Shown: positions 7,973 through 17,155, counted from the stretch's first letter. The stretch is DNA of 43,341 bases from Acidimicrobiales bacterium (GCA_029263215.1 JAJCXY010000033.1:1-43341); one strand, 5' to 3'. Notes: generated by a model from the sequence alone, not told the origin. Translations and numbers: made by a program.

Positions 7973-8575
7973 CTATTGCGAGAACGTCGCCACCAGGAAG
8001 TCGGACTCATCGGTGAAGGGGCGCATGTCCCAGGTAGCCATTGCCGAGTCGAGCACCAGTCCGACTGCTCTTGCGTCGGCGAAGAAGTCGTCGAATTCGT
8101 AACCGCGGCCGCCACCGAAGCCGACCACAACGCGTCCGTATGGGGCGAGATGATCGCGAGCGCGAGCGAGTACGGCTTGGCGTGTGTTTTCGGCCAGGAA
8201 CGGCATCACATTGCCGACGGAAAAGATCACGTCGAAGTCCTTTTCGATCCCACTCGATGCCAGATCCAACTCGGCGAGATCGCCGACGACCCAGCGGGGC
8301 CCAGGGTGACGCCTTTCAGCTTCAGCGATCAAGATCGGATCCACGTCGACACCGACTACCTCGTGACCGAGTCCGGCCAGGATCGAACCGACCCGGCCCG
8401 GTCCGCAACCGGCATCGAGGATCCGGCTAGCCCTCGCGACCATGGCGTCGACGAACCGAGCCTCCCCAGCGAGGTCGTCGCCGGCCGCCTCCATGGTGCG
8501 AAAGCGCTCTATGTACCAATCGGAATGATCCGGGTTGGCCTCGGTCATCTCGACCCATCGACTCTGTTCGACCAT
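7973..8575 (-). CDS. class I SAM-dependent methyltransferase
   Basis: A 200-residue Rossmann-fold methyltransferase. Motif I is D54-A-G-C-G-P-G60, the acidic end of strand 2 is D77 in VVGVDVDP, motif II/III is the WVVGDLAELDL segment, and a DVIFSVGNVMPF strand 4 follows. The N-terminal WYIERFRTMEAAGDD stretch is typical of small-molecule or unassigned SAM methyltransferases of actinobacteria. The ATG at 8575 is preceded by a strong ribosome site (GGAGG) and, further up, a possible -10 (TAGCCT, 8594-8599 on the minus strand). The substrate cannot be deduced. It is divergent from the flavin split-barrel gene, with 112 bases between them. Confidence 0.88.
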   Translation of the reverse strand: MVEQSRWVEMTEANPDHSDWYIERFRTMEAAGDDLAGEARFVDAMVARASRILDAGCGPGRVGSILAGLGHEVVGVDVDPILIAEAERRHPGPRWVVGDLAELDLASSGIEKDFDVIFSVGNVMPFLAENTRQAVLARARDHLAPYGRVVVGFGGGRGYEFDDFFADARAVGLVLDSAMATWDMRPFTDESDFLVATFSQ

Positions 8576-8687
8576 GTGGCCTCCTCGCCCGCCAGGCTAT
8601 GAGCCTGCGAGCCCGGATCGGCCGCTTGAGCCACTGGTAGGGTCGATCGGCGGCGCGACCCCAACGCGCCCCGGAGGGAGATCCAAG

Positions 8688-9122
8688 ATGTCGCACAAGA
8701 TGAGTCGAGCAGAGCGCGAAGAGTTTCTGGCCGGGGTGCACGTGGGAGTGATGAGCGTGAGCCTCGAGGCGACGAAGTCGCTGGCTCTGCCGATCTGGTA
8801 CAGCTACACGCCCGGAGGCGACGTTGCGATCATCACCGGGCCGTCTTCGGTGAAGGGTCGCGCCCTCGAGGCAACTGAGCGATTCAGCCTCTGCGCCCAG
8901 GAAGAGGCTCCGCCTTACAAGTACGTGGTGGTGGAAGGACCGGTCACGAGCGTGGTGGAGTGCGATGAGGAGTTCCGACGTTCGATGGCCCATCGCTACC
9001 TCGGAGCCGAGTTCGGCGACCTCTACTTGGAATCCACCGCCGATCAGGCCGCGGGCAGCGTCTACAACATGACGCCCGAGCACTGGTACACCGTCGATTA
9101 CGCCAAAGACCTCGAATCCTGA
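8688..9122 (+). CDS. pyridoxamine 5'-phosphate oxidase-related flavin/F420 split-barrel protein
   Basis: A 144-residue protein from ATG 8688, with GGAGGGAG at 8673-8680 as ribosome site; an in-frame ATG far upstream would run through the divergent promoter. It shows the split beta-barrel pattern: an early helix (RAEREEFLAG), strand GVMSVS, then SLALPIWYSYTPGGDVAIITG, a KGRALEATERFSLCAQEE segment and YVVVEGPV. This is the general plan of PNPOx-like F420/FMN/haem-binding oxidoreductases. The conserved P-I-W-Y and K-x-R-x-L elements fit cofactor phosphate binding. Actinobacteria have many F420-dependent paralogues; I cannot separate F420 from FMN use or name a substrate. Confidence 0.82.
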   Translation: MSHKMSRAEREEFLAGVHVGVMSVSLEATKSLALPIWYSYTPGGDVAIITGPSSVKGRALEATERFSLCAQEEAPPYKYVVVEGPVTSVVECDEEFRRSMAHRYLGAEFGDLYLESTADQAAGSVYNMTPEHWYTVDYAKDLES

Positions 9123-9161
9123 CCCACCGTCGGGCGCGGGCCTAGTGACCTTCGCCCCTTG

Positions 9162-9197
9162 AACGCTAGGCGTATGGGGGCAACGCTTGGCATATGG
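9162..9197 (+). repeat. 16-bp direct repeat, 20-bp period, upstream of NarX-like gene
   Basis: AACGCTAGGCGTATGG (9162-9177) and AACGCTTGGCATATGG (9182-9197) differ at two positions and are exactly two helical turns apart. They lie 53 bases before the kinase ATG, in non-coding sequence if the start at 9250 is right. A regulator binding site is the simplest reading; which protein binds is unknown. Confidence 0.55.
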
Positions 9198-9249
9198 TCG
9201 ATTCGCGCACGGTGGGCTGTGCCGGGCCCGCTCTGGTTCGAGACGGTTC

Positions 9250-10713
9250 ATGACAACCCCGGAAATCTCTGCCCTGCACGTCGGTCGACGCGACGCGAGA
9301 GAGGGATTTCAGCGCTCGCTTGAGAGTTTCAAGCGGAAGGTCGGTGCCTTCGGCGTCAGGGTCAAGATCCTCGGCATCGTGCTCGCCATGACCGTCGTGG
9401 TTGGAATAGTCGTGATATGGCAGGCGCGTGCTGTCATGGGCGACGTCCTCGTGAACGAGCTCGACCACCGGGGGATGGCCATGGCCGGCGAGTTGGCAGC
9501 CGAAGCTGCGGTACCGATCCTCGCCGACGACAACGAAGCCATCGCTGGCCTGATGGGCAACGCGATCTCAGACCATCCCGATGCGATATACGCCATCGTC
9601 GTCGGCCCTGATGCATCTGTCCTTGCCAGCATCTTCGGTGACGAAATCCAAGCCGACCAAGTCCCCGACGTGCATCCGGGCGACGATCTGATCGCCATTC
9701 GGCATGTGGATTTCGAGACCGCCGCCGGCTCGATCCACGAGTTTCGGGCGCCGATTCTAGATGGCTTCGGAGGCTCGGTTCGGCTGGGATTGAGCGAACT
9801 CCGGATGGAGCGGGCAACCACCGGCGTCACCAGGCATGTGATCATCACGACCCTTCTGGTGGGACTGAGCGGTGTGGTGGCCGCGAGCGCGCTGACCTGG
9901 CTGCTCACACGGCCGATCGTCGATCTGGCTCACACCACTCGCGAAATCGGAGGCGGCGACCTCGATGCTCGGGCAACCCACCTGGCCGACGATGAAATCG
10001 GCACGATCGGCGTTGCGTTCAACCAGATGGCGACGGACCTGAAAGGCAACCAGGAGACCCTCGCGAAGAGTGAGATCGTGCGAAAGCGCCTGCTGGAGCA
10101 GCTGATCGACGCTCAAGAGGCCGAGCGGAGACGGATAGCGCGAGAACTACACGACACGGTGGGTCAGGCTCTGAGCTCACTGATGGTGGGGATGGCCGCG
10201 CTGAGCCAGTCGAGCGCGGACGAGGTCGTCATCGCCAAGCGGATGGAACTCCAGAAACTAGCGGAGGAGACTCTCGACCAGGTTCGGCAGATGAGTCGCG
10301 AACTCCGACCCAGCGCCCTCGACGACCTCGGCTTGGCGGCCGCTCTGGAGCTCTATTCAGCTGATTTCGGGATCCTCCACCCCCACGTGACGGTCGACCT
10401 TCATGTCGATCTACCACGCCGTCTTCCGTCATCGATCGAGACCAACCTCTACCGTATTGTGCAGGAAGGGATGACCAATGCCGGCCGCCACAGCACTGCG
10501 GACAGGCTGAGTGTGTTGTTGAGCGAACGCGATGGGCTGGTGAGAGCGATCATCGAGGACGACGGTGAGGGCTTCGATCATGTCGCGGTGCGAAAGGCCG
10601 CACGAAGTGTCGGGATTCACGGGATGCAGGAGAGAGCCGAACTCGTGGGCGGAAAGCTGACCATCGAGAGCGGGCACCATGGAACGACGGTGTTCGTCGA
10701 GGTGCCGAGATGA
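9250..10713 (+). CDS. NarX-like sensor histidine kinase (HisKA_3)
   Basis: A 487-residue kinase from ATG 9250; a TTG at 9187 in the same frame lies inside the direct repeat and is less likely. TM1 is at about 38-57, a periplasmic sensor region spans about 60-192, and TM2 is at about 196-219. HAMP (220-275) follows, then a HisKA_3 domain with H301 in [14 protein letters not shown]. The C-terminal HATPase is of the NarX/DegS type ([39 protein letters not shown]). This class phosphorylates NarL/LuxR-type regulators, and exactly such a gene overlaps its stop by four bases. The pair lies directly upstream of, and is co-oriented with, the molybdoenzyme operon, so it probably reports the terminal acceptor or redox state. 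Confidence 0.92.
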   Translation: MTTPEISALHVGRRDAREGFQRSLESFKRKVGAFGVRVKILGIVLAMTVVVGIVVIWQARAVMGDVLVNELDHRGMAMAGELAAEAAVPILADDNEAIAGLMGNAISDHPDAIYAIVVGPDASVLASIFGDEIQADQVPDVHPGDDLIAIRHVDFETAAGSIHEFRAPILDGFGGSVRLGLSELRMERATTGVTRHVIITTLLVGLSGVVAASALTWLLTRPIVDLAHTTREIGGGDLDARATHLADDEIGTIGVAFNQMATDLKGNQETLAKSEIVRKRLLEQLIDAQEAERRRIARELHDTVGQALSSLMVGMAALSQSSADEVVIAKRMELQKLAEETLDQVRQMSRELRPSALDDLGLAAALELYSADFGILHPHVTVDLHVDLPRRLPSSIETNLYRIVQEGMTNAGRHSTADRLSVLLSERDGLVRAIIEDDGEGFDHVAVRKAARSVGIHGMQERAELVGGKLTIESGHHGTTVFVEVPR

Positions 10714-11381
10714 CACCGATTCGGGTGCTGCTCGCCGATGATCACTCGGTCCTACGAGCTGGTCTGAAGGCCCTGCTCGAGGCCGAATCGGACATCGATG
10801 TGGTCGGTGAGGCACAGGACGGAGCCGAATGCATCGAAGGCGTCGTGCGGCTCGAACCCGATATTGCCCTGCTCGACATCAACATGCCGAACTGCAACGG
10901 GCTCGAGGCGCTCGAGCAGGTTCATCAGCTCTGCCCCGACACCAAGGTGCTGGTGCTCACCATGATCGACGACATTGGGTACGTCAGGCAGGTACTCGCA
11001 GTCGGGGGAGCGGGATACGTACTCAAGCAGGCCGCCGGCGATGAACTGCTCTCTGCGATCCGGACCGTTCAGGATGGAGGCGTCTTTCTCCACCCCCATC
11101 ACGCTATGGCGCTGGCCGGTGATGAGTTGGCATCTGGCTCCGCCGATACGGACTCCCTGCCGCCCAGCGAGAAGCAGTCCCGTCTCCAGGCGCTGAGTGA
11201 ACGTGAGGCCGAGGTGTTCCGGCTTGTGGCTCTCGGGCACAGCAACGGTGAGATCGCAGAGCTGATGTTTCTCAGTGTGAAGACGATCGAGACGTACAAG
11301 GGCCGACTCATGAAGAAGTTGGGTCTGCGAACGCGGTCGGAGCTGGTCAGGTACGCGCTGGACCTCGGAGTGCTCGACTAG
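10710..11381 (+). CDS. NarL/LuxR-family response regulator
   Basis: A 223-residue regulator. The receiver domain has D10/D11, phospho-acceptor D56 (IALLDINMP) and a switch Lys (LKQAAGDEL). A linker of about 25 residues leads to a LuxR-type helix-turn-helix at about 160-220 ([22 protein letters not shown] ... [15 protein letters not shown]). The ATG overlaps the kinase stop (ATGA). Dimeric LuxR-type regulators bind inverted heptamer pairs; a 27-bp imperfect palindrome 42 bases past its stop, upstream of the molybdoenzyme operon, is a reasonable target. Confidence 0.94.
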   Translation: MTPIRVLLADDHSVLRAGLKALLEAESDIDVVGEAQDGAECIEGVVRLEPDIALLDINMPNCNGLEALEQVHQLCPDTKVLVLTMIDDIGYVRQVLAVGGAGYVLKQAAGDELLSAIRTVQDGGVFLHPHHAMALAGDELASGSADTDSLPPSEKQSRLQALSEREAEVFRLVALGHSNGEIAELMFLSVKTIETYKGRLMKKLGLRTRSELVRYALDLGVLD

Positions 11382-11422
11382 GGCTGACGACGGGGGAAGT
11401 TTTCCGTGGATGTCGGGAATCC

Positions 11423-11449
11423 CCCTACACCGGGTGACACCGAGTAGGG
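11423..11449. promoter_or_regulatory. 27-bp imperfect palindrome upstream of the molybdoenzyme operon
   Basis: Arms CCCTAC and GTAGGG bracket a centre that also keeps dyad symmetry at most positions; within the inner 23 bases 8 of 11 pairs match. A candidate operator for the NarL-like regulator encoded just upstream. The whole 236-base gap 11382-11617 also contains a perfect CTGGT-CA-ACCAG palindrome (11505-11516) and the ribosome site AAAGGGAG (11606-11613) of the next gene. I cannot point to a convincing -35/-10 pair. Confidence 0.45.
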
Positions 11450-11617
11450 ATCTCCCCACACGGATACGGGATTCACCCGATACCCGGCTCGACGGATTTG
11501 TGGTCTGGTCAACCAGGACGGCCGTGCCCTCTCGGTCGTTGAAGTCGGGAGCGGAAGCTGGCCGATGCCATCTGATCTGCCGAGCCCCGGTTCTCCCGTC
11601 GATGAAAGGGAGTAGGC

Positions 11618-14227
11618 ATGCTCAAGGTAAATCGCCGCAAGTTCGTCAAGGGGTCGACGACGGTAGCCGGAGGGGCAGTCGTCGCCGACAAGTTCCTCTT
11701 CGGTTCGCTCAGCGGAGTGACCGCCGCCCAAAGTCCTGAAGTGGCCACCGGGGTCGAGGACTTCGTCGCCACCACCTGCTGGATCGGCAAGCAGGACTGC
11801 GGCATGATCGCTCGCCGTATCGACGGTCGAGTGGTCAAGTTCGAAGGAAACCCGACAAATCCGCGTAACGTCGGAACGCTTTGCCCTAAAGGACAGGCCC
11901 AGATCCAGGCCCTGTACGACCCCAACCGGGTCAAGTGGCCTCTCGTCAGAACCAACGAGAAAGGTGTGAGTGGCCAGTGGCGGCGCGCCTCGTGGGACGA
12001 GGCCCTCGACATGGTGGCCGACGCCGTCTCAGAAGTTCGCGCCCGCAATCCGAAATTGGTACTGTGGCAGAAGGGCAGGAGCAAGGCCAAGGACTTCTAT
12101 GACGATGCTTTCGTCAAGTCCATCGGGTCATCGAAGCTCGGACATGGAGCATTCTGTTCCGATGTCGGCTACCGGGCCCTCGAATACACCCTCGGCACCC
12201 ACGCGGTGCTTCACCCCGACTTCCGTTACTGCAACTACATGCTGTCCTGGGGCTGGAACATCACCAATGCCGGCGGCAACAAGTTCTGCTGGCTGACCTG
12301 GCCCCGCCACATGGTGAAGGCGCGGGAACGGGGTATGAAGATCGCCCATCTCGACCCGCGGCTGCGCAGCGCCGGCCCGTTCGCCGACACCTGGCTACCG
12401 ATTCGGCCCGGGACGGATCTCGCGATGGCACTGGCCATATGCCACGAGCTGATCGAACTCGGTCATCTCGATCGCCCCTACTTGTCGACCCACACCAACG
12501 CCGCGATGTTGGTGAAGCCTGACGGCATGATCGCCAAGGTCACCGTCGGTGAGGGAGAAGAAGCCACCGAGGTCGGCCTGGTCTGGGACGAAGAAAGCGG
12601 CACCGCCGTCCCCTTCGGCGAGGTGGAGAATCCAGCGCTGGAAGGCGAGTTCGAGGTCGACGGCGAGACAGTCAAGCCCGGGTTCCAGCTCTTCAAGGAG
12701 CAGGTCGAGCAGAACACTCCGGAGTGGGCCGCTGGGGTCACCGGGCTAGACGCGGCTGAGATCGCCAAGGTGGCGAGGGAGTTCGGTGAGAACGCCCAGA
12801 TCGGCTCAACCATTGTGGTCGACGGCGTCGAGGTTCCTTATCGGCCGGTCGGCATCATGGCCTATCACATGGCCCAGCAGGAACTGGGGTTCCAGACCCT
12901 CCGGGCCATGACCATGGTTTCGATGCTGGTGGGCGCGATCGGCGCGGCCGGCGGCCAACTCTCGGACTTCACGTGGAAGATCCACAAGAACTACGCCAAG
13001 TTCGAGAAATTCACGGTGGAGGACCCGCCCTACGACTTCGTCCTCAACAACAGCAAGTACTTCCCGATCAACACCGGCCACCCGGGGATGGTCGCCAAGG
13101 TGATGAACGACCCCGAGCGATACGGCGTCGAGGAACTGCCTGAAGTGGCAATTCTCCACATGGTGAACCCGCTCAACTCCTTCCCGTCACAAAAGGAGTA
13201 CCTGGAGTCGTACCACAAGTTCAAGTTCGTCGCCGTGGTGAGTCCGTGGCTCTCCGAGACCGCCGACTACTTCGCCGACGTCGTACTACCCGCGGCGACG
13301 ATCGAGAAGTACGAGGGTCCCATCTCGGCCACCGACCAATACGTCGACGCCAAGACCCTCCGTATCCCACCGATGGAACCCCTGTTCGAGTCGAAGGGGG
13401 AGATCGACATCTACATGGACCTATGCGAGAAGATCGGTGTCCTATTCGGCGACGAGGGCTACATCTCGGTTGTCAACAAGGAACTCAAGCTCGTCGACAC
13501 CGAGTTCGCCCTTCCCTTGGATGAGAAGCCGGTGGTGCGTGACATTTTCGACCGGTGGTCTCGAGCACAGGGCATCGAGGAGGGGATCGAGTTCTTCGAA
13601 GATCCCGACAACGGAACATGGGTCAAGGGGCCGGTCAGTCCCGACAAAATCTACGGCTATGTGGCCGATCCACCATTCGGCGGGGCTCTGCACCGGTTCT
13701 ACGGCGAGAGCCTGCTCGACGCTCAGAACCAGATGAAGGAGAAGGGCGCAGAGGAGATCTACTGGCAGGACTACGTCGCTTTGCCGGCCTGGCGGGACAT
13801 GATCATGGACTCCTCGCCTTCGGAGTACGAGTTCTACCTGATCAGTTATCACCAGATCGAACACAAACAAGCGCGAACGAGCTTCGTGCCCATGCTGGCC
13901 GAGCTCGCACCAGGCGCCCGACTCGACATCAACCCCGAGTCCGCCCGGCGGCTCGGCATCGGCGACGGCGACACCGTCACGGTCGAGTCACAAAACGCGG
14001 TCACCGGCGAGACCAGAAGCCTGGTGACCGAAGCCACCTACTGCGAAGCGATCCGGCCCGACAGCGTGGCGATGCCCCACCACTTCGGCATGTGGACCCA
14101 CCCCCAGAACGAGGGACAGGGCGCATCAGCCAACGAGATCTACTTCATGGGAGAGGGCTACATGACCAACACCGCTGATCAAACCTTCCATGTGAAGGTG
14201 AAAGTCACCAAGGGGAGTGAGGCCTGA
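11618..14227 (+). CDS. Tat-exported molybdopterin oxidoreductase, PsrA/PhsA-like catalytic subunit
   Basis: An 869-residue DMSO-reductase-family protein. The Tat signal has RRKFVK at 6-11 and a hydrophobic core ending near AAQ38. An Fe-S segment follows, then four Mo-bisPGD domains, ending in the molybdopterin dinucleotide-binding domain (from about 740, YHQIEHKQARTSFVPML). C180 in GHGAFCSD is the likely Mo ligand. The usual C-x2-C-x3-C-x27-C cluster motif is incomplete: C54, C61 and C89 are present with exact spacing, but the second Cys is replaced by G57. The neighbours (four-cluster subunit, NrfD, TorD) define a membrane-bound complex of the polysulfide/thiosulfate/tetrathionate/arsenate reductase kind. 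The substrate is not settled by sequence, and the direction (reductase or oxidase) is open. Confidence 0.9.
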   Translation: MLKVNRRKFVKGSTTVAGGAVVADKFLFGSLSGVTAAQSPEVATGVEDFVATTCWIGKQDCGMIARRIDGRVVKFEGNPTNPRNVGTLCPKGQAQIQALYDPNRVKWPLVRTNEKGVSGQWRRASWDEALDMVADAVSEVRARNPKLVLWQKGRSKAKDFYDDAFVKSIGSSKLGHGAFCSDVGYRALEYTLGTHAVLHPDFRYCNYMLSWGWNITNAGGNKFCWLTWPRHMVKARERGMKIAHLDPRLRSAGPFADTWLPIRPGTDLAMALAICHELIELGHLDRPYLSTHTNAAMLVKPDGMIAKVTVGEGEEATEVGLVWDEESGTAVPFGEVENPALEGEFEVDGETVKPGFQLFKEQVEQNTPEWAAGVTGLDAAEIAKVAREFGENAQIGSTIVVDGVEVPYRPVGIMAYHMAQQELGFQTLRAMTMVSMLVGAIGAAGGQLSDFTWKIHKNYAKFEKFTVEDPPYDFVLNNSKYFPINTGHPGMVAKVMNDPERYGVEELPEVAILHMVNPLNSFPSQKEYLESYHKFKFVAVVSPWLSETADYFADVVLPAATIEKYEGPISATDQYVDAKTLRIPPMEPLFESKGEIDIYMDLCEKIGVLFGDEGYISVVNKELKLVDTEFALPLDEKPVVRDIFDRWSRAQGIEEGIEFFEDPDNGTWVKGPVSPDKIYGYVADPPFGGALHRFYGESLLDAQNQMKEKGAEEIYWQDYVALPAWRDMIMDSSPSEYEFYLISYHQIEHKQARTSFVPMLAELAPGARLDINPESARRLGIGDGDTVTVESQNAVTGETRSLVTEATYCEAIRPDSVAMPHHFGMWTHPQNEGQGASANEIYFMGEGYMTNTADQTFHVKVKVTKGSEA

Positions 14228-14970
14228 TGCCCAAGTACTCGATGGCCGTCGATCTCGAACGTTGCCAGGGATGCCGTGCCTGCATGACAGCCTGCAAGGT
14301 GGAGAACAACACGGTGGTGAGCAACAACTGGATGTACGTCTTCCGCTTCGAAGAGGGCTCATATCCCGAGACGGAGATGAGCTTCCTGCCTCGCCAGTGC
14401 CAGCACTGCGACAACGCGCCATGTGCCAAGGTCTGCCCGGTCGGAGCGAGGTTCAAGCGCGAGGACGGGATCGTTCTCACCGACTCGGATCGTTGCATCG
14501 GTTGCCGATACTGCGAGCTGGCCTGCCCCTACGGCGTCAACTACTACAACTGGCAGAAACCCGAGAAGGGCCAGTACGACATCGTCGACTGGCACGACGA
14601 CGACATCCAGTCGGCAACCGGTGGCGCGATCCCGCCCTACCGCAACCCCGACCTCGACGAGCTCTACGGCGAAGAGCAGCGCCGCACCGCCGGCGGTGGT
14701 CATGCCAAGGGCGTCATCGAGAAATGCACCTTCTGTGTGCATCGGGTGGAGAAGGGCCTGGATCCGGCTTGCGCCGACACCTGCCCCACCGATGCTCTGA
14801 TCTTCGGCGACATCGAGGATCCCGAGTCGCCGATCAGCCTCTACCTGAAGGACCAGAGTCCCTGGCAGCTGCTCGAGGAGGCCGGAACGAAACCGAACGT
14901 CTACTACATCGGTGGCAAGCCACCCAACAAGGAACTGAAGGAAATCGAACGGCCGAAAGCGACGGTGTGA
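14227..14970 (+). CDS. four-cluster ferredoxin subunit (DmsB/PsrB/NrfC type)
   Basis: A 247-residue electron-transfer subunit with four cysteine groups: C13-x2-C16-x2-C19-x3-C23, then CQHCDNAPCAKVCP, CIGCRYCELACP, and a last split group CTFC ... CADTC. All 16 ligands for four [4Fe-4S] clusters are present. It has no signal peptide and should be co-exported with the Tat-tagged catalytic subunit, as in related complexes. It passes electrons between that subunit and the NrfD-type quinone-handling subunit. The start codon shares one base with the preceding stop; the next gene begins one base after its stop. Confidence 0.95.
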   Translation: MPKYSMAVDLERCQGCRACMTACKVENNTVVSNNWMYVFRFEEGSYPETEMSFLPRQCQHCDNAPCAKVCPVGARFKREDGIVLTDSDRCIGCRYCELACPYGVNYYNWQKPEKGQYDIVDWHDDDIQSATGGAIPPYRNPDLDELYGEEQRRTAGGGHAKGVIEKCTFCVHRVEKGLDPACADTCPTDALIFGDIEDPESPISLYLKDQSPWQLLEEAGTKPNVYYIGGKPPNKELKEIERPKATV

Positions 14971-14971
14971 C

Positions 14972-16297
14972 ATGGCTGTTGAAACCAGACCAGATGTCGG
15001 CCTACCCCAAGGCGTTGGCCGTCTGACCCTCAAATGGAAGGCGTTCCTGCTGGTGGCGCTCGCCGTCCTCGGCTTCGGCCTGTTCGCCTACGGGTACGAG
15101 CAAGCCAACGGCATGTCGGTCACCAGCTTGCGCAGCACCGGAACGATGGGAGGTGCCACCTGGGGCCTCTACGTGGTGATGGTGGAGTACTTCATCGGTG
15201 TGAGCCTCGCCGGGATCGTGATAGCCGCGGTCAGTCGGGTGTTTCGTATCGTCGAACTTCGACCCATTGCCCGAATCGCCGAACTGTTGACCGTCGCCTC
15301 GCTCATGGTGGGCCTGCTCGCGGTGATCATCGATCTCGGGCAGCCGCTTCGGGGAATCAAGAACATGCTGCTCTACGCTCGACCCCAGTCGGCGTTCTTC
15401 GGCACGTTCACCCTCGTCGCCGGGGGGGTCTTCCTCTCGGCGTTGGCCTATCTCTTCCTGGGAGGTCGCCGAGACGCGGCAGAACTGGCCGAGATCCCAT
15501 CTCGACTGCAATGGTTCCATCGCCTCTGGGCGTCGGGCTACACCGATTCGGTCGATGAGCGCGATCGGCACCGGCGAGTGATGTTCTGGCTGTCGGTCGG
15601 GATCGTGCCCCTCATCGTGATCGCCCTGTCCACAGAGGGACTGGTATTCGGTGTGCAGGTGGGCCGGCCCGGCTGGTTCGGGTCGCTGCAAGGTCCCGAC
15701 TTCCTGGTCCTGGCCGCGGCGTCGGGTCTTGCCAATCTGGTGGTGCTGAGCGCCATCGTGCGTCGGGCTCTGGGCGATTGGAATCGGATCGACGCGGCGG
15801 TGTTCAAGTGGCTCGGTCGCTTCCTGTTGGTGGCAGCCTCAGCAGCCCTTTACTTCATGGTCGTCGAGTTGTTCACCCTGCTGTACGCCACCCCGAGCGA
15901 TGAGCGGCAACTCGCTGATGCTCTGCTGACGGGCACCTATGCGTGGATCTTCTGGCTGTCGATCGGACTGATGACCCTCGGCCTTGGTCTGCTGATCGCT
16001 CAGGCCGCCTCCTCCAACTGGCGGATCGGCACCCTGGTGGTGGCCAGCGTCGCCATATCGACCGCCGCGCTGGCCGAGCGCTACCTCACCGTCATACCTT
16101 CCCAGACCCATGCGACCCTGCTTCCGTACGACACAGGGTCGTATTTCCCCAACTGGGTCGAATTCTCAGTGGTCGCCGGCCTGTTCGCTTTCGGCGCCCT
16201 GCTGATCGGCCTATTCATGAAGGTGTTCCCGATCATTCCGATGCGAGACCATCTCATCCCGACGCAAGACGATGGAGTGGAGGCGACCAATGCGTAG
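14972..16297 (+). CDS. NrfD/PsrC-family membrane quinone subunit
   Basis: A 441-residue polytopic protein with roughly ten hydrophobic helices, starting near residue 22 (WKAFLLVALAVLGFGLFAYGY). The family's helix-3/4 LLAVIIDLGQPLRG segment, typical of the quinone-site region in PsrC/NrfD proteins, is present. This subunit exchanges electrons with menaquinone and anchors the two extracytoplasmic subunits. Its length is that of the longer ten-helix PsrC-like group. The last helix ends in a basic/polar tail. Its 3' end overlaps the start region of the 68-residue gene. Confidence 0.92.
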   Translation: MAVETRPDVGLPQGVGRLTLKWKAFLLVALAVLGFGLFAYGYEQANGMSVTSLRSTGTMGGATWGLYVVMVEYFIGVSLAGIVIAAVSRVFRIVELRPIARIAELLTVASLMVGLLAVIIDLGQPLRGIKNMLLYARPQSAFFGTFTLVAGGVFLSALAYLFLGGRRDAAELAEIPSRLQWFHRLWASGYTDSVDERDRHRRVMFWLSVGIVPLIVIALSTEGLVFGVQVGRPGWFGSLQGPDFLVLAAASGLANLVVLSAIVRRALGDWNRIDAAVFKWLGRFLLVAASAALYFMVVELFTLLYATPSDERQLADALLTGTYAWIFWLSIGLMTLGLGLLIAQAASSNWRIGTLVVASVAISTAALAERYLTVIPSQTHATLLPYDTGSYFPNWVEFSVVAGLFAFGALLIGLFMKVFPIIPMRDHLIPTQDDGVEATNA

Positions 16298-16496
16298 GAC
16301 CATCACAATCGGCCTGGTGCTAAGTGGATTGGCTTTGATGCTGATCGGCTTCTTCACCGCGGCACCGTGGGGAACCGATTCGGTTGGCGACAGCAATCCG
16401 GCGTTCACCGGTGCGCCTATGTTGTTCCTGCTGGGCATTGTTTCGGTGATAGCCGCCGCTGTGCTCTATGAGGTACTTCCCGACAGGAATCGATGA
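16290..16496 (+). CDS. 68-residue two-helix membrane protein of the molybdoenzyme operon
   Basis: From ATG 16290, with GGAGG at 16279-16283 six bases upstream, preferred to an in-frame ATG at 16272 that has no ribosome site. Two hydrophobic helices (about 5-25 and 41-60) are joined by a polar loop (WGTDSVGDSNPAFTGAP), and the tail is short and basic. No named family is recognised. It overlaps the NrfD gene's end by eight bases and the chaperone gene's start by four, so it is certainly translated with the complex. An assembly or stabilising small subunit is the best guess. Confidence 0.75.
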   Translation: MRRTITIGLVLSGLALMLIGFFTAAPWGTDSVGDSNPAFTGAPMLFLLGIVSVIAAAVLYEVLPDRNR

Positions 16497-17155
16497 CGAC
16501 AGAGCCAACCGATATTGCTCGAACTCGTCAGGGCCTCTACCGGATTCTCGGTGCGGCCCTGACGCCACCGGTCCAGGAGCAGTTCGACCTGTTCGCCGAG
16601 GCCGCGGGTGTGTTGGCTGATCGTGATCTAGACCGCTTCGCCTTCAGTCCCTATTGGCACAGATTCGGCCGCCACTTCCCACTCGACGTAGTGGCGGATG
16701 GACTCGACGTCGACTATGTGCGGCTCTTTGCATCGGGGATGTCCCGCAAGGTGAGTCCGCCGAGTGAGTCGCACTACAGAGTCGAGACGCGCGGGGGCGA
16801 TGTCGCCGAGTTCGTGGCTGCCCTACAGGGCGAGTATCGCTCGATGGGTATCGGATCGATCGGCGGGGAGGAAGCTCCCGACCACGCCTCCACCGAACTC
16901 GGCGTGATGGCACTTCTCTGCGACCGCGAGGCCATAGCCTGGGCCGAGGATCAGACCTCGGCCCTCAAGGAGGTTCTCGACTTGGAGAGCCAGTTTCTGC
17001 GCCGCCACCTGACCGCGTGGATTCCCCAGTTCCGCGATCTTGTGCGGGCCGCCGATCCGACGCCGTTCTATCTTGATCTGATCGAGATGGTTCATGCGTT
17101 TGTTATCCATGAGCGCGACTATGTGCATCTGGTCAGCAGGGAGATGAGCGAGTGA
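16493..17155 (+). CDS. TorD/DmsD-family molybdoenzyme chaperone
   Basis: A 220-residue all-helical protein with the family's landmarks: an LYRILGAAL first helix, a D-Y-x-R-L-F segment (about 74-80), the DHASTELGVMALLC helix, and FLRRHLTAWIPQF (about 163-175), the equivalent of the conserved F-x-x-H-L-x-x-W motif. These chaperones bind the Tat signal of the catalytic subunit and hold it until cofactor insertion is complete, fitting the Tat signal on the 11618 product. It is cytosolic. The ATG overlaps the small membrane gene's stop; its own stop overlaps the GTG of the next gene. Confidence 0.9.
   Translation: MTTEPTDIARTRQGLYRILGAALTPPVQEQFDLFAEAAGVLADRDLDRFAFSPYWHRFGRHFPLDVVADGLDVDYVRLFASGMSRKVSPPSESHYRVETRGGDVAEFVAALQGEYRSMGIGSIGGEEAPDHASTELGVMALLCDREAIAWAEDQTSALKEVLDLESQFLRRHLTAWIPQFRDLVRAADPTPFYLDLIEMVHAFVIHERDYVHLVSREMSE

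Noticed and set aside
11618..14227. Arsenate respiratory reductase (ArrA) or arsenite oxidase (AioA) as the molybdoenzyme's identity
   Set aside because: No ars genes, no Rieske subunit, and the presence of an NrfD/TorD context fits several sulfur- and arsenic-compound reductases equally. I left the substrate open.
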